Below are positions 43,969 to 52,645 of a DNA stretch of 64,000 nt, one piece after another. The notes under the pieces are model-generated. The model saw only the letters and a program-made list of their open reading frames with translations. It was not told the DNA's origin and did not search any database. Origin of the DNA: Clostridium sp. 28_17 (lineage in GTDB: Bacteria > Bacillota > Clostridia > TANB77 > CAG-508); contig MNRS01000013.1 in NCBI GenBank assembly GCA_001916065.1, forward strand, positions 1 through 64,000, read 5' to 3'. Positions within the stretch are counted from its first letter, which is position 1. Every line of letters begins with the position of its first letter. The position numbers and the translations under genes were made by a program.

Positions 43969-45372
43969 ATGAAATCAAAAATGGAAAAATTAGTTATAAA
44001 AGAATTATACAAAAATACAGAAAACTATATTAACAAAGAAGTAACTTTAGAAGGATGGGTAAGAACAGTAAGAGATTCAAAAACATTTGGATTTATCGAA
44101 ATAAATGATGGAACATTTTTCAAAAATGTACAAATCGTTTTTACAGATAAATTATCAAACTTTAATGAAATTTGTAAACTTACAATAAGTTCTTCAATTA
44201 AAGTTAATGGAACACTTGTAAAAACAGAAAATGCAAAACAACCTTTTGAAATTCAAGCCACAAACGTAGAAATAGAAAGTTTATCAGATAGCACATATCC
44301 ACTTCAAAAGAAAAAACATTCTTTTGAATATTTAAGAACAATCGCACATCTTCGTCCAAGAGCAAATACTTTTAACGCAGTATTTAGAGTTAGAAGTAGC
44401 CTAGCATATGCAATACACCAATTCTTCCAAGAAAGAGGTTTTGTATATGTAAACACTCCTTTAATCACTGGAAGTGACGCAGAAGGTGCTGGAGAAATGT
44501 TTAACGTTAATTCTTTTGATTTAACAAACTTACCAAAAACAGATGATGGAAAAATTGATTTTTCAAAAGACTTCTTTGGAAAATCTGCTCATTTAACAGT
44601 AAGTGGTCAATTAAATGGTGAAACATTTGCAGAAGCATTTAGAAACATCTATACATTTGGTCCTACTTTTAGAGCAGAAAATTCAAATACAGTAAAACAT
44701 GCCGCAGAATTCTGGATGGTTGAACCTGAAATATGTTTTGCTGATTTAGCTGATGATATGGATTTAGCAGAAGATATGATTAAATATATTTTCAAATATG
44801 TTTTAGATAATTGCCCAGAAGAAATGGAATTTTTCAATAACTTTATAGACAAAGGTTTATTAGAAAGATTGAATCATGTTATCAATTCTGATTTTGTTAG
44901 AATTTCTTACACAGATGCAGTTAAAGAATTAGAAAAACATAATGATGAATTTGAATATAAAGTTAGTTGGGGTATTGATTTACAAACAGAACATGAAAGA
45001 TATTTGTGCGAGCAAATATTTAAGAAACCTGTTTTTGTTACAGATTATCCAATGGATATAAAAGCTTTCTATATGAAGCAAAATCCAGATGGTAAAACTG
45101 TTGCTGCTGCTGACCTTTTAGTTCCTGGTATTGGAGAAATTATTGGTGGCAGTCAAAGAGAAGAAAATTATGATAAGTTATTAAATAGAATGAAAGAATT
45201 GAATATGCCTATCGAAAATTACGAATGGTATTTGGATTTAAGAAAATATGGTAGTTGTGTTCATTCTGGATTTGGTCTAGGTTTTGAAAGAGCTATTATG
45301 TATTTAACAGGAATGCAAAATATCCGTGATGTTATTCCTTTCCCTAGAACTCCAAAAAACTGTGAATTTTAA
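43969..45372 (+). CDS. asnS: Asparaginyl-tRNA synthetase
   Basis: A 467-residue class IIb synthetase. The N-terminal OB-fold anticodon domain begins VTLEGWVRTVRDSKTFGFIEINDG. Motif 2 is FRAENSNTVKHAAEFWMVEPE, and motif 3 is GLGFERAIMYLTGMQNIRDVIPFPRTP. The block QREENYDKLLNRM is typical of AsnRS rather than AspRS. Either ATG 43969 or ATG 43981 may be used; the GGAAGGG site is close to the first and distant from the second. Its presence means Asn-tRNA can be made directly, alongside GatCAB in the same window. Confidence 0.96.
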   Translation: MKSKMEKLVIKELYKNTENYINKEVTLEGWVRTVRDSKTFGFIEINDGTFFKNVQIVFTDKLSNFNEICKLTISSSIKVNGTLVKTENAKQPFEIQATNVEIESLSDSTYPLQKKKHSFEYLRTIAHLRPRANTFNAVFRVRSSLAYAIHQFFQERGFVYVNTPLITGSDAEGAGEMFNVNSFDLTNLPKTDDGKIDFSKDFFGKSAHLTVSGQLNGETFAEAFRNIYTFGPTFRAENSNTVKHAAEFWMVEPEICFADLADDMDLAEDMIKYIFKYVLDNCPEEMEFFNNFIDKGLLERLNHVINSDFVRISYTDAVKELEKHNDEFEYKVSWGIDLQTEHERYLCEQIFKKPVFVTDYPMDIKAFYMKQNPDGKTVAAADLLVPGIGEIIGGSQREENYDKLLNRMKELNMPIENYEWYLDLRKYGSCVHSGFGLGFERAIMYLTGMQNIRDVIPFPRTPKNCEF

Positions 45373-45387
45373 AATTCACAGTTTTTT
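45354..45387. terminator. Bidirectional terminator between asnS and proS
   Basis: AACTGTGAATTTT and AAAATTCACAGTT form a 13-bp stem that includes the asnS stop codon. T-tracts stand on both sides. Confidence 0.85.
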
Positions 45388-45392
45388 ATTTA

Positions 45393-46664
45393 TTATTTTG
45401 CTAATCTATTTATTAATTCATCTAATGTATATACTTCTTTTTCTCCTGTTTTTGAAGTCTCTAATTCATATTTTCCATCTTCAAACTTTTTACCCATAAC
45501 TAGCATATAAGGAGTACCTAAAGCATAAACATCATTAATTCTATTACCCATATTCAAATTTTCTCTATCATCAATAATAGCATTAACACCATTATCTTGA
45601 AGTTTATTGTATAATTCAAATGCCTTTTCTTTATTTTCGTCACTATATATAATTTGAACTTTATATGGAGCAATATTTTCTGGTATTGCAAAACCTTTAA
45701 CTCTATCATTTTTAATAATTATATTGTTTTCAATTGTTGTTGCAATTATTCTACCTAAACCAATTCCATAACATCCCATATAATAAGGTTTGCTTTGACC
45801 ATTTTCGTCTTGATATGTTAATCCCATTGCTTCTGAATATTTTGTTCCCAACTCGAAATTATTTCCTAATTCAACAGAATTATATTCTTTCATATCTTCT
45901 AGGCTTAGTCCTTGTAATCTATCAATAAATGTTTCTTTATCTTCAAAGTCTAAAACTTCTTTATTAATTCCAACATTTTTTTCTTCATTGTATAAAATGA
46001 TGTCTTCACCTAATTTTGTAATGGCTTGAAATTCTTCTGAAACTCTTCCGCCCATTGTTCCGCCATCACTTACAACTGGAATGATATTAATTCCAATCCT
46101 TTTGAAAATATTCATATATACGTCATGCATTTTTTCAAAGTTTTTGTGCATATCTTCCTGTGTTTTGTCAAATGAATATGCATCCATCATTACAAATGTA
46201 CGAGGTCTAAATAAATATCCTCTTGCTCTAATTTCTTTTCTAAATTTTTCTCCAATTTGATAATATGTTGCTGGTAGATTTTTATATGATAATAGTCTGT
46301 TTGCTCCAAAAATTGTTGCACATTCTTCTGCTGTTGGTGCTAAACCATAATCACCTAAATTGTTACTCATATTGAACATTATATCTGCTTCTTTTGTATA
46401 TACATCCCATCTTCCAGATTGCTCCCATATTTTTCTTGGTTGTAATTTTGGAAATTCTGCTTGTATACAATCTGCTTTGTCTAATTCATCAATAATTATA
46501 TTTTCTACTATTCTTTCCATTTTTGTCCATATGTTTCCATATCCAAAAATCCCACTTTCAAATTGATATAATTCTCCCAATTTCATTAATATATCTTGTC
46601 CTGAATAATTTTTATCTACATCATTAAAGTTTATTTTCTTTGGGTTTAATTTACTTAATTTCAT
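45393..46664 (-). CDS. proS: Prolyl-tRNA synthetase lacking the INS editing domain
   Basis: A 423-residue class II synthetase. Motif 2 is YQIGEKFRKEIRARGYLFRPRTFVMMDAYSFD, preceded by LAPTAEE. Motif 3 is YYMGCYGIGLGRIIATTIE, followed by an anticodon-binding domain (APYKVQIIYSDENKEKAFELYNKL...DDRENLNMGNRINDVYALGTPYMLV). Typical bacterial ProRS is about 570 residues with an approximately 180-residue editing insertion between motifs 2 and 3. That insertion is missing here, so mischarged Ala-tRNA-Pro must be cleared by a separate protein. It overlaps scpB by 14 bp. Confidence 0.92.
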   Translation of the reverse strand: MKLSKLNPKKINFNDVDKNYSGQDILMKLGELYQFESGIFGYGNIWTKMERIVENIIIDELDKADCIQAEFPKLQPRKIWEQSGRWDVYTKEADIMFNMSNNLGDYGLAPTAEECATIFGANRLLSYKNLPATYYQIGEKFRKEIRARGYLFRPRTFVMMDAYSFDKTQEDMHKNFEKMHDVYMNIFKRIGINIIPVVSDGGTMGGRVSEEFQAITKLGEDIILYNEEKNVGINKEVLDFEDKETFIDRLQGLSLEDMKEYNSVELGNNFELGTKYSEAMGLTYQDENGQSKPYYMGCYGIGLGRIIATTIENNIIIKNDRVKGFAIPENIAPYKVQIIYSDENKEKAFELYNKLQDNGVNAIIDDRENLNMGNRINDVYALGTPYMLVMGKKFEDGKYELETSKTGEKEVYTLDELINRLAK

Positions 46665-47250
46665 TTTCTTTTACTCCTTCTTTTTCTTTGTTATTTTCAA
46701 CCAAATCATCAATTACAATTTGTTGATTTTCATCCAATTTATATTTTGGAAGCTCCGGCAAATCATTTAACGATGTATACCCAAACATTTTCAAAAATTC
46801 ATTTGAAGTAACATACGTCATAGGTTTACCAGGTAAATCCGCCTTTCCACCTTCTTGTATTAATCCATATTCCAATAATTTATAAATACAAGCATCTGCG
46901 CCAACTCCCCTTATAGACTCAATTTCCGCTCTTGTTACTCTTGGATTATATGCAATTATTGCAAGTGTTTCCAATGCCGCATTTGACAAATTAGGTTTTG
47001 ATCTTTTATCTAATATCGGATACAAAAATTCATATAATTCTTTTTTTGTACATAGTTGATAACTATCATCTACTTTTATAATCTCAATTCCCCTACTTTG
47101 TTCCCTATAATCTTCTTGCATTGAAACAATAATATTTTCTAAATCTTCTTTAGGAATTTCTAAAGAAATCATTAATTCTTTTATTGTAACTTGCCTTCCT
47201 GCTGCAAAGAGAATTGCTTCAATGATAGATTTTATTTTATCTATTTCCAT
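46651..47250 (-). CDS. scpB: Segregation and condensation protein B
   Basis: A 199-residue ScpB with two winged helices. The N-terminal core is IEAILFAAGRQVTIKELMISLEI. The second part is NLSNAALETLAIIAYNPRVTRAEIESIRGVGADACIYKLLEYGLIQEGG with TYVTSNEFLKMFGYTSLNDLPELP. It binds ScpA and SMC in chromosome condensation. ScpA is not in the window. It is upstream of and overlapping proS, so the two are translationally linked. Confidence 0.95.
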   Translation of the reverse strand: MEIDKIKSIIEAILFAAGRQVTIKELMISLEIPKEDLENIIVSMQEDYREQSRGIEIIKVDDSYQLCTKKELYEFLYPILDKRSKPNLSNAALETLAIIAYNPRVTRAEIESIRGVGADACIYKLLEYGLIQEGGKADLPGKPMTYVTSNEFLKMFGYTSLNDLPELPKYKLDENQQIVIDDLVENNKEKEGVKENEIK

Positions 47251-47450
47251 GTTGGATTAGTTCCTTTCTAATTTTTTATATATAGTATTAATTTTGATTT
47301 TATTTATACCTCTAATTCTATAATTTACTTGTTAATTATATTATATTTTTCTTTAAAAATCAATGCAATTTACTGCTATAATTAAATTTTTGTTGATTAT
47401 TTATCTTTTTTGTGTTATTATTTATTTAATATTTTATGGAGGTATTTCTT

Positions 47451-47615
47451 ATGAGCGAAGAAAAAAAGAAAATTGAAATAGTTGATGGTGATGGTTCAAA
47501 TTTAGACATTTCTGAAGTTTATGACCATTTAAACCCTGCAAAGCCAAAATCTAGTGATGATAAACCTAAGAATATAGTAGTTCCTGAAGAGCATAAAAAT
47601 GTTAATAAAAAATAA
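47451..47615 (+). CDS. Unknown 54-residue acidic/hydrophilic protein
   Basis: A short ORF starting MSEEKKKIEIVDGDGSNLD and ending HKNVNKK, without hydrophobic segments. A GGAGG site lies eight bases before the ATG, and a strong terminator follows 22 bases after the stop. The arrangement argues for a real gene. Family and role are not recognised. Confidence 0.6.
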   Translation: MSEEKKKIEIVDGDGSNLDISEVYDHLNPAKPKSSDDKPKNIVVPEEHKNVNKK

Positions 47616-47637
47616 TTTTTGTAAAAAAAACAGATTT

Positions 47638-47680
47638 AAGATTTTGTACGCAGTGCAAACAGCTACAAAATCTTTTTTTG
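47638..47680 (+). terminator. Terminator of the 54-residue gene
   Basis: AAGATTTTGTA (47638-47648) pairs with TACAAAATCTT (47664-47674), followed by TTTTTT. Confidence 0.85.
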
Positions 47681-47753
47681 CTTTTTATTAAACTTCGTGT
47701 TATAATAAAAATAACTTAAAACCAATTATCTATTAAAATAAAGGAGAACAACT

Positions 47754-47981
47754 ATGAGCACAAGTACACTAGAACTACGAAAAAATTTAAAAGCTTTTTC
47801 AGAAATTTGGGATATTGAGGTTAAAAAACATGATTATTCCAGACATAATAGACTGGATGAACTAGCAACAATAATCTTTAATTGTGACAAAACAAATCCC
47901 AAAGTTGCAACTAAACTAACATCTAGTGAAGCAACTTATCTAGAATATGCTAAGATTTTAGCGCATTCTAAAATAAAATAG
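47754..47981 (+). CDS. Unknown 75-residue helical protein
   Basis: A small cytoplasmic helical protein, starting MSTSTLELRKNLKAFSEIWD and ending KILAHSKIK. AAAGGAG precedes the ATG and a terminator follows, so it is probably a real single-gene unit. Not recognised. Confidence 0.6.
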   Translation: MSTSTLELRKNLKAFSEIWDIEVKKHDYSRHNRLDELATIIFNCDKTNPKVATKLTSSEATYLEYAKILAHSKIK

Positions 47982-47998
47982 ATAATTTTGTACTTAAA

Positions 47999-48024
47999 GG
48001 TAGGCCTCTTGGCCTATCTTTTAC
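47999..48024 (+). terminator. Terminator of the 75-residue gene
   Basis: AGGTAGGCC and GGCCTATCT form a 9-bp stem with a four-base loop, then TTTT. Confidence 0.8.
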
Positions 48025-48058
48025 TATCATTATAATTTACAAACAATAATTTTATGAG

Positions 48059-48072
48059 CTGTGAATTGTAAC
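48059..48072. repeat. 14-bp inverted repeat flanking rpsT, left arm
   Basis: CTGTGAATTGTAAC is the exact reverse complement of GTTACAATTCACAG at 48576-48589. The two arms enclose the rpsT promoter, gene and terminator. Confidence 0.5.
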
Positions 48073-48109
48073 TTACCATCCCCAATTTACAGAAAATTAA
48101 GCAAATCTC

Positions 48110-48138
48110 TTGCCAAATGCAAAAATTTATGATAAAAT
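48110..48138 (+). promoter_or_regulatory. Sigma-A promoter of rpsT
   Basis: TTGCCA and TAAAAT, 17 bp apart, about 44 bp before the S20 start. Confidence 0.6.
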
Positions 48139-48181
48139 AATCAATGTTATAATAAAAAGACCAAGAGGAGGTGCAAAACAC

Positions 48182-48448
48182 ATGCCAAATATAAAATCAG
48201 CAAAAAAAAGAGTTAAAGTAATTGAAAAGAAAACTTTAAGAAATAATATGATAAAATCTGCTTACAAAACAGCAATCAAAAAATTTGAACAAGCAATTGA
48301 AGCCGGAAATATGGAAGAAGCAAAAACATTATTCTCAGAAGCAACAAAAAAAATCGACCAAGCTTGTACAAAAGGTGTTATTGTTAAAAACACAGCAGCT
48401 AGAAAAAAATCTAGTTTATCAAAAAAATTAAATGCAGCAATGGCTTAG
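48182..48448 (+). CDS. rpsT: 30S ribosomal protein S20
   Basis: An 88-residue, Lys/Ala-rich helical ribosomal protein. It starts MPNIKSAKKRVKVIEKKTLRN and contains the conserved KGVIVKNTAARKKSSLSKKLN end. It binds 16S rRNA early in 30S assembly. The start at 48182 follows AGGAGGTG; an in-frame ATG at 48110 lies inside the promoter and is not used. Single gene with own promoter and terminator. Confidence 0.97.
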   Translation: MPNIKSAKKRVKVIEKKTLRNNMIKSAYKTAIKKFEQAIEAGNMEEAKTLFSEATKKIDQACTKGVIVKNTAARKKSSLSKKLNAAMA

Positions 48449-48486
48449 GCTAAAAATGAAAATTATGCATAGTTTTTGTTTTAAAA

Positions 48487-48520
48487 AAGAATTTCTATTT
48501 TATGTAGAAGTTCTTTTTCT
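48487..48520 (+). terminator. Terminator of rpsT
   Basis: AAGAATTTCTA pairs with TAGAAGTTCTT, followed by a T-rich tract. Confidence 0.8.
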
Positions 48521-48575
48521 TTTTATACTCCAAAAATAAATATATATTTTTCAAAATTTTTCATAGAAATCTTCT

Positions 48576-48589
48576 GTTACAATTCACAG
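48576..48589. repeat. 14-bp inverted repeat flanking rpsT, right arm
   Basis: GTTACAATTCACAG, exact complement of the arm at 48059-48072. Confidence 0.5.
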
Positions 48590-48692
48590 TCCATAAACTA
48601 TAACAATCTTCTAGAACTCAATCTTAAATTGGTACAAATTTCCATTGCTGTTTCTATCTATAGATGCTATTATTTATATAGGTGATGTGATT

Positions 48693-48944
48693 ATGTTAAA
48701 AAAAATTTTTAATAGTTTTAAAAACTTAGATAAATTAACAAAATTAATTATGAACTATGGTTTAAAATTCTGCTTTTTTATTTGCATAATTTCTTTTGTA
48801 ATTCTTCTTACATATAATTTTTCATTTACAATACCAATACTTTTCACTATTGGATTTATACTATTTAAATTAAGTTTAATCTGGGGAATTGAATTTGTCA
48901 TTTGCGGATTTGTTGTTGACGGAATAAAAAAACAAATTATATAA
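48693..48944 (+). CDS. Small membrane protein, 83 residues
   Basis: Two long hydrophobic segments (about 24-44 and 48-75) follow a basic N-terminus, MLKKIFNSFKNLDKL. A further conserved-looking end reads EFVICGFVVDGIKKQI. The ATG is preceded by a moderate GGTGATG site. Function unknown; related small membrane proteins occur in other Clostridia as far as can be recalled. Convergent with gatB. Confidence 0.6.
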   Translation: MLKKIFNSFKNLDKLTKLIMNYGLKFCFFICIISFVILLTYNFSFTIPILFTIGFILFKLSLIWGIEFVICGFVVDGIKKQII

Positions 48945-48949
48945 AAAAA

Positions 48950-49016
48950 CGGGATTTGAGACCCGTCCCCCAATCCCGATTTTTTTTAGGGATTGGGGGA
49001 CGGGTCTTTAATCCCT
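48950..49016. repeat. Inverted pair of GGGATTG...CAATCCC units between convergent genes
   Basis: Units at 48950-48978 and 48988-49016 stand in opposite orientation with a T-rich centre. They pair almost perfectly over about 27 bases. The element would terminate both the small membrane gene and gatB. Confidence 0.85.
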
Positions 49017-49021
49017 ATTTT

Positions 49022-50458
49022 TTATTTATTCAATTCTGCTAAGAACATTTCATTTAACATTTTTGGATTTGCCTTTCCTTTTGTTTCTTTCATTGCTTGA
49101 CCAACCAAAAATCCTAATGCTCTGTCTTTTCCTGCTTTATAATCTGCAATTGATTGTGGATTTGCTTCTAATATTTTAGAAACAACCTCTTTAATTGCAC
49201 CCTCATCAGAAATTTGAATCCATCCTTTTTCTTTTATTATGTCTTCTGGATCTCTTGGATTTTCAAATAATTCTGTTAAGACTTTTTTACCAATACTTGA
49301 ACTAATTGTACCTTTATCAATTAAAATAACTAATTTTCCTAATTGATTTCCATCAAATGGGATAGCAATTGGCTCTGTTTCAGTTTCATTTAAAATTCTT
49401 GATATATCTGATATAATCCAGTTATTTACTGCTTTTGGATTATTGCATACTTTTATTGCACTTTCAAATAAGTCTGATAAATATTTTGATGCAGTTATAA
49501 TATTTGCATCTTTTTCAGATAATTCATATTCTTTCAAATATCTTTCTTTTCTAGTCTCTGGTAATTCAGGTAGAGTTTTCTTGATATTTTCAATATATTC
49601 TTCTGAAAGTTTTATTGCAACTAAGTCTGGATCTGGGAAATATCTATAATCTTGTGCATCTTCTTTATCTCTCATTGAAAATGTTTTTCCAGATACATCA
49701 TCCCATCTTAATGTTTCCTGTTCTACTTTTCCTCCATCTTCTAGCACATCAATTTGTCTATCAATTTCATATTCTATAGCTCTTGTAATGCTTCTAAATG
49801 AGTTCATATTTTTCATTTCAGTACGTGTTCCAAAAGGTGTTCCAGGTTTATGAACAGATACATTGACATCCGCTCTTAATGAACCTTCTTGCATTTTACA
49901 GTCTGAAACTTCTATATATTCTAGTATTGATTTTAATTTTCTTAAATATGCCTCAACCTCTTCTGCACTTCTTAAATCTGGTTCAGAAACCATTTCTATT
50001 AAAGGAACTCCTGCTCTGTTTAAATCAACTAAGCTTCCTCCCCCAAAGTCATCATGGTTTAGTTTTCCAGCATCTTCTTCTATGTGAATTCTTAATAATC
50101 TAATTTTCTTTTTACCTTCTGATGTTTCAATTTCAATATATCCATGTTCACATAGTGGTTTATCAAATTGTGATATTTGATAAGATTTTGGTAAATCTGG
50201 ATAATAGTAATTTTTTCTATCATTTTTACTATCTCTTGATATTTCACAGTTTGTGGCTAGCCCTGCTTTTACTGCATATTCAACAACTTTTTCGTTTAAT
50301 ACTGGTAATGTTCCTGGCATTGCCATACAAACTGGACATACATGTGTATTAGGTGCTGCACCAAATTCTGTTGGACATGAGCAGAATATTTTTGTTTTTG
50401 TTGAAAGTTCTGCATGAACTTCTAGTCCTATTACAACTTCATAATCACTTCTTGACAT
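49022..50458 (-). CDS. gatB: Asp/Glu-tRNA(Asn/Gln) amidotransferase subunit B
   Basis: A 478-residue GatB. It starts YEVVIGLEVHAELSTKTKIFCSCPTEFG and has HVCPVCMAMPGTLPVLN with the zinc cysteines. EDAGKLNHDDFGGGSLVDLNRAGVPLIEMVSEPDLRS and MKNMNSFRSITRAIEYEI form the kinase core. The C-terminal GatB/YqeY tRNA-binding tail ends KANPKMLNEMFLAELN. It activates the glutamyl/aspartyl group on tRNA. The ATG overlaps the gatA stop (TAATG). Confidence 0.97.
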   Translation of the reverse strand: MSRSDYEVVIGLEVHAELSTKTKIFCSCPTEFGAAPNTHVCPVCMAMPGTLPVLNEKVVEYAVKAGLATNCEISRDSKNDRKNYYYPDLPKSYQISQFDKPLCEHGYIEIETSEGKKKIRLLRIHIEEDAGKLNHDDFGGGSLVDLNRAGVPLIEMVSEPDLRSAEEVEAYLRKLKSILEYIEVSDCKMQEGSLRADVNVSVHKPGTPFGTRTEMKNMNSFRSITRAIEYEIDRQIDVLEDGGKVEQETLRWDDVSGKTFSMRDKEDAQDYRYFPDPDLVAIKLSEEYIENIKKTLPELPETRKERYLKEYELSEKDANIITASKYLSDLFESAIKVCNNPKAVNNWIISDISRILNETETEPIAIPFDGNQLGKLVILIDKGTISSSIGKKVLTELFENPRDPEDIIKEKGWIQISDEGAIKEVVSKILEANPQSIADYKAGKDRALGFLVGQAMKETKGKANPKMLNEMFLAELNK

Positions 50459-51936
50459 TATTCAGCACCTCCTTTAAATTCTGGTTTATGATTTTCTCTA
50501 AATTTAATTTCTTGTTCTAGTGTGTATGCCGCATTTAAAATAGTTTCTTCTTGGAATCTATTTCCTATTAATTGCATACCAATTGGCATTCCTTCTTTGT
50601 CAACTCCTACTGGTATTGATATTCCTGGAAGTCCTGCAATATTTACAGATACTGTACAAATATCTGCTAAATACATTTCCAATGGATTGTTTGACCTTGA
50701 ACCTATGTCAAATGCTACTGTTGGAGATGTTGGTGTTAATATAACATCATATTTTTCAAATCCTTTATTAAATTCATTCATAACTAATGTTCTAACTTGT
50801 TGTGCTTTTTTGTAATATGCATCATAATATCCTGATGATAATACATATGTTCCAAGGATTATTCTTCTTTTTACTTCTTCTCCGAATCCTTCACTTCTTG
50901 ACTTTTTATATAATTCTTTTAAATTACTGTATTCTGGTGTTCTATATCCATAACGGATTCCATCAAATCTTCCTAGGTTTGAACTTGCTTCCGCACATGC
51001 AATTATATAATATGTTGCTAATGAATATTGAGCAATGTCTAGTGAAAATTCTTCAACTTCTGCTCCAAGTTCTTTGTATTTTTCTATTGCTTTTTGTAAA
51101 GTTTCTTTTACTTCTCCATTTATACCTTCACCAAAGAATTCTTTTGGAACTCCTATTTTTAAGCCTTTTACATCATTTTTTAATGCTTTTGTATAATCTT
51201 TTTTAGGCATTTCTGCTGATGTTGTATCTCTTTCGTCATGTCCTGCAATTAAATTTAAAAGCATTGCACTATCTCTTACATCTTTTGTAATTGGACCAAT
51301 TTGGTCAAGTGATGATGCAAATGCTACCAGTCCATATCTTGAAACTAATCCATATGTTGGTTTTAGTCCTACTACTCCACAGAAACTTGCAGGTTGTCTT
51401 ATTGAACCACCTGTATCTGAGCCAAGTGCCCATGGAACTAAGTTTGCTGCAACTGCTGCAGCAGAACCACCTGAAGAACCTCCTGGTACTTTGTTTAAAT
51501 TCCAAGGATTTCTTGTTTTCTTAAAATATGAATATTCTGTTGAACCACCCATAGCAAATTCATCCATATTTAGTTTTCCTAAGTCTATCATATTTTCTGC
51601 ATTTAATTTTTCAACAACTGTTGCATCATATGGTGAAACAAAGTTTTCTAACATTTTAGAACTACATGTTGTTTTTACACCTTTTGTACACATATTATCT
51701 TTTATTCCTATTGGAATTCCTGCAAAATCACCACTGATTTCTCCACTATCTATTTTTTCTTGTACATCTTTTGCTTGCTCTAATGCTTCATCTGTTAGTG
51801 TTGCAACAAATGCTTGTACATCTTTTTCTTTATCATTTATTCTGTCTACATATGCTTTTGTTATTTCCGTTACTGTAAGTTCTTTGTTTTTTAGTTTTTC
51901 TTGCAATTCATGTACTGTTAATTCTGTTATATTCAT
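50458..51936 (-). CDS. gatA: Asp/Glu-tRNA(Asn/Gln) amidotransferase subunit A
   Basis: A 492-residue amidase-signature enzyme liberating ammonia from glutamine. The Ser-cisSer-Lys triad is visible: Lys in PIGIKDNMC, Ser in GGSSGGSAAAVAANL, and the cis-Ser in LGSDTGGSIRQPASFCG. It is middle gene of gatC-gatA-gatB. About 150 bp with a hairpin separate it from gatC. Confidence 0.97.
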   Translation of the reverse strand: MNITELTVHELQEKLKNKELTVTEITKAYVDRINDKEKDVQAFVATLTDEALEQAKDVQEKIDSGEISGDFAGIPIGIKDNMCTKGVKTTCSSKMLENFVSPYDATVVEKLNAENMIDLGKLNMDEFAMGGSTEYSYFKKTRNPWNLNKVPGGSSGGSAAAVAANLVPWALGSDTGGSIRQPASFCGVVGLKPTYGLVSRYGLVAFASSLDQIGPITKDVRDSAMLLNLIAGHDERDTTSAEMPKKDYTKALKNDVKGLKIGVPKEFFGEGINGEVKETLQKAIEKYKELGAEVEEFSLDIAQYSLATYYIIACAEASSNLGRFDGIRYGYRTPEYSNLKELYKKSRSEGFGEEVKRRIILGTYVLSSGYYDAYYKKAQQVRTLVMNEFNKGFEKYDVILTPTSPTVAFDIGSRSNNPLEMYLADICTVSVNIAGLPGISIPVGVDKEGMPIGMQLIGNRFQEETILNAAYTLEQEIKFRENHKPEFKGGAE

Positions 51937-52002
51937 TAAACTTCCTCCTATTTCAATATTTTTCTAATTTTTAAAAGAATAGTTATATTGCTAGGCACAC
52001 AA

Positions 52003-52050
52003 ACTTGAAATTTATGAAGCGTACTAATGTACATTGATTAAATTTCAAGT
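52003..52050. repeat. Hairpin between gatC and gatA
   Basis: ACTTGAAATTTA (52003-52014) pairs with TAAATTTCAAGT (52039-52050), with an inner GTAC/GTAC stem. There is no T-tract, so it is more likely an mRNA processing or stability element than a terminator. Confidence 0.55.
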
Positions 52051-52087
52051 GAAGTGTAACGACACAAGATGGCTATTATTTTAAAAA

Positions 52088-52375
52088 TTAATTTATAACT
52101 TTTGGTATCTTAAACATATGTTGTTCCTCTGATGGTGCATTTTGTAATAATGCTTCATTATCTTTGAATACCTTAATCTCATCTTTTCTAAAAACATTTT
52201 TCTTTTCATTTGCACCAACTGTAACATCAAGTCCATCAACTGGAGCATTGTTAACAACTTCTGCAAATTCTAATATATCTTGCAGATTAAGAGCATATTT
52301 TTCAATTTCTTCATCTTTAATTTCTAAATCTGCTAATTTTGCAATGTGTAAAATTTCTTCTTTACTAACTTTCAC
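52088..52375 (-). CDS. gatC: Asp/Glu-tRNA(Asn/Gln) amidotransferase subunit C
   Basis: A 95-residue GatC, which stabilises the GatAB complex. It starts with a GTG codon, MKVSKEEILHIAKLADLEIKDEEI, and contains LQDILEFAEVVNNAPVDGLDVTVG and the conserved NVFRKDEIK. GGAGGAGA precedes the GTG. It is first gene of gatCAB with its own promoter. Confidence 0.95.
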   Translation of the reverse strand: MKVSKEEILHIAKLADLEIKDEEIEKYALNLQDILEFAEVVNNAPVDGLDVTVGANEKKNVFRKDEIKVFKDNEALLQNAPSEEQHMFKIPKVIN

Positions 52376-52404
52376 CTTATATCTCCTCCTTAAAAATCTA
52401 TTTT

Positions 52405-52433
52405 ATTATATACTCAAATGCATAAAATTACAA
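52405..52433 (-). promoter_or_regulatory. Sigma-A promoter of gatCAB
   Basis: TTGTAA and TATAAT on the minus strand, 17 bp apart, about 30 bp before gatC. With the terminator at 52516-52559 it separates gatCAB from aspS transcription. Confidence 0.65.
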
Positions 52434-52515
52434 TAATAAAATAAAAAAATTGACATATAATAAAATATGAGTTATAATACACTCAAGACGTCGAAGTAGT
52501 TCTAAAAACAAAAGT

Positions 52516-52559
52516 AATAAAAAAGACTAGGAGCCTTCCATAGCATTCCTAGTCTTTTT
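52516..52559 (-). terminator. Terminator of aspS
   Basis: AAAGACTAGGA and TCCTAGTCTTT form an 11-bp stem. On the minus strand TTTTTTATTAC follows. It lies about 90 bp after the aspS stop. Confidence 0.85.
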
Positions 52560-52645
52560 CTTTTTGTTTAATCCCCTAAGTTCTTTACAATTAAGTAAAT
52601 CAAATTTTGTCAAGAACTATCGAATACTATCTTATATAATAAACA

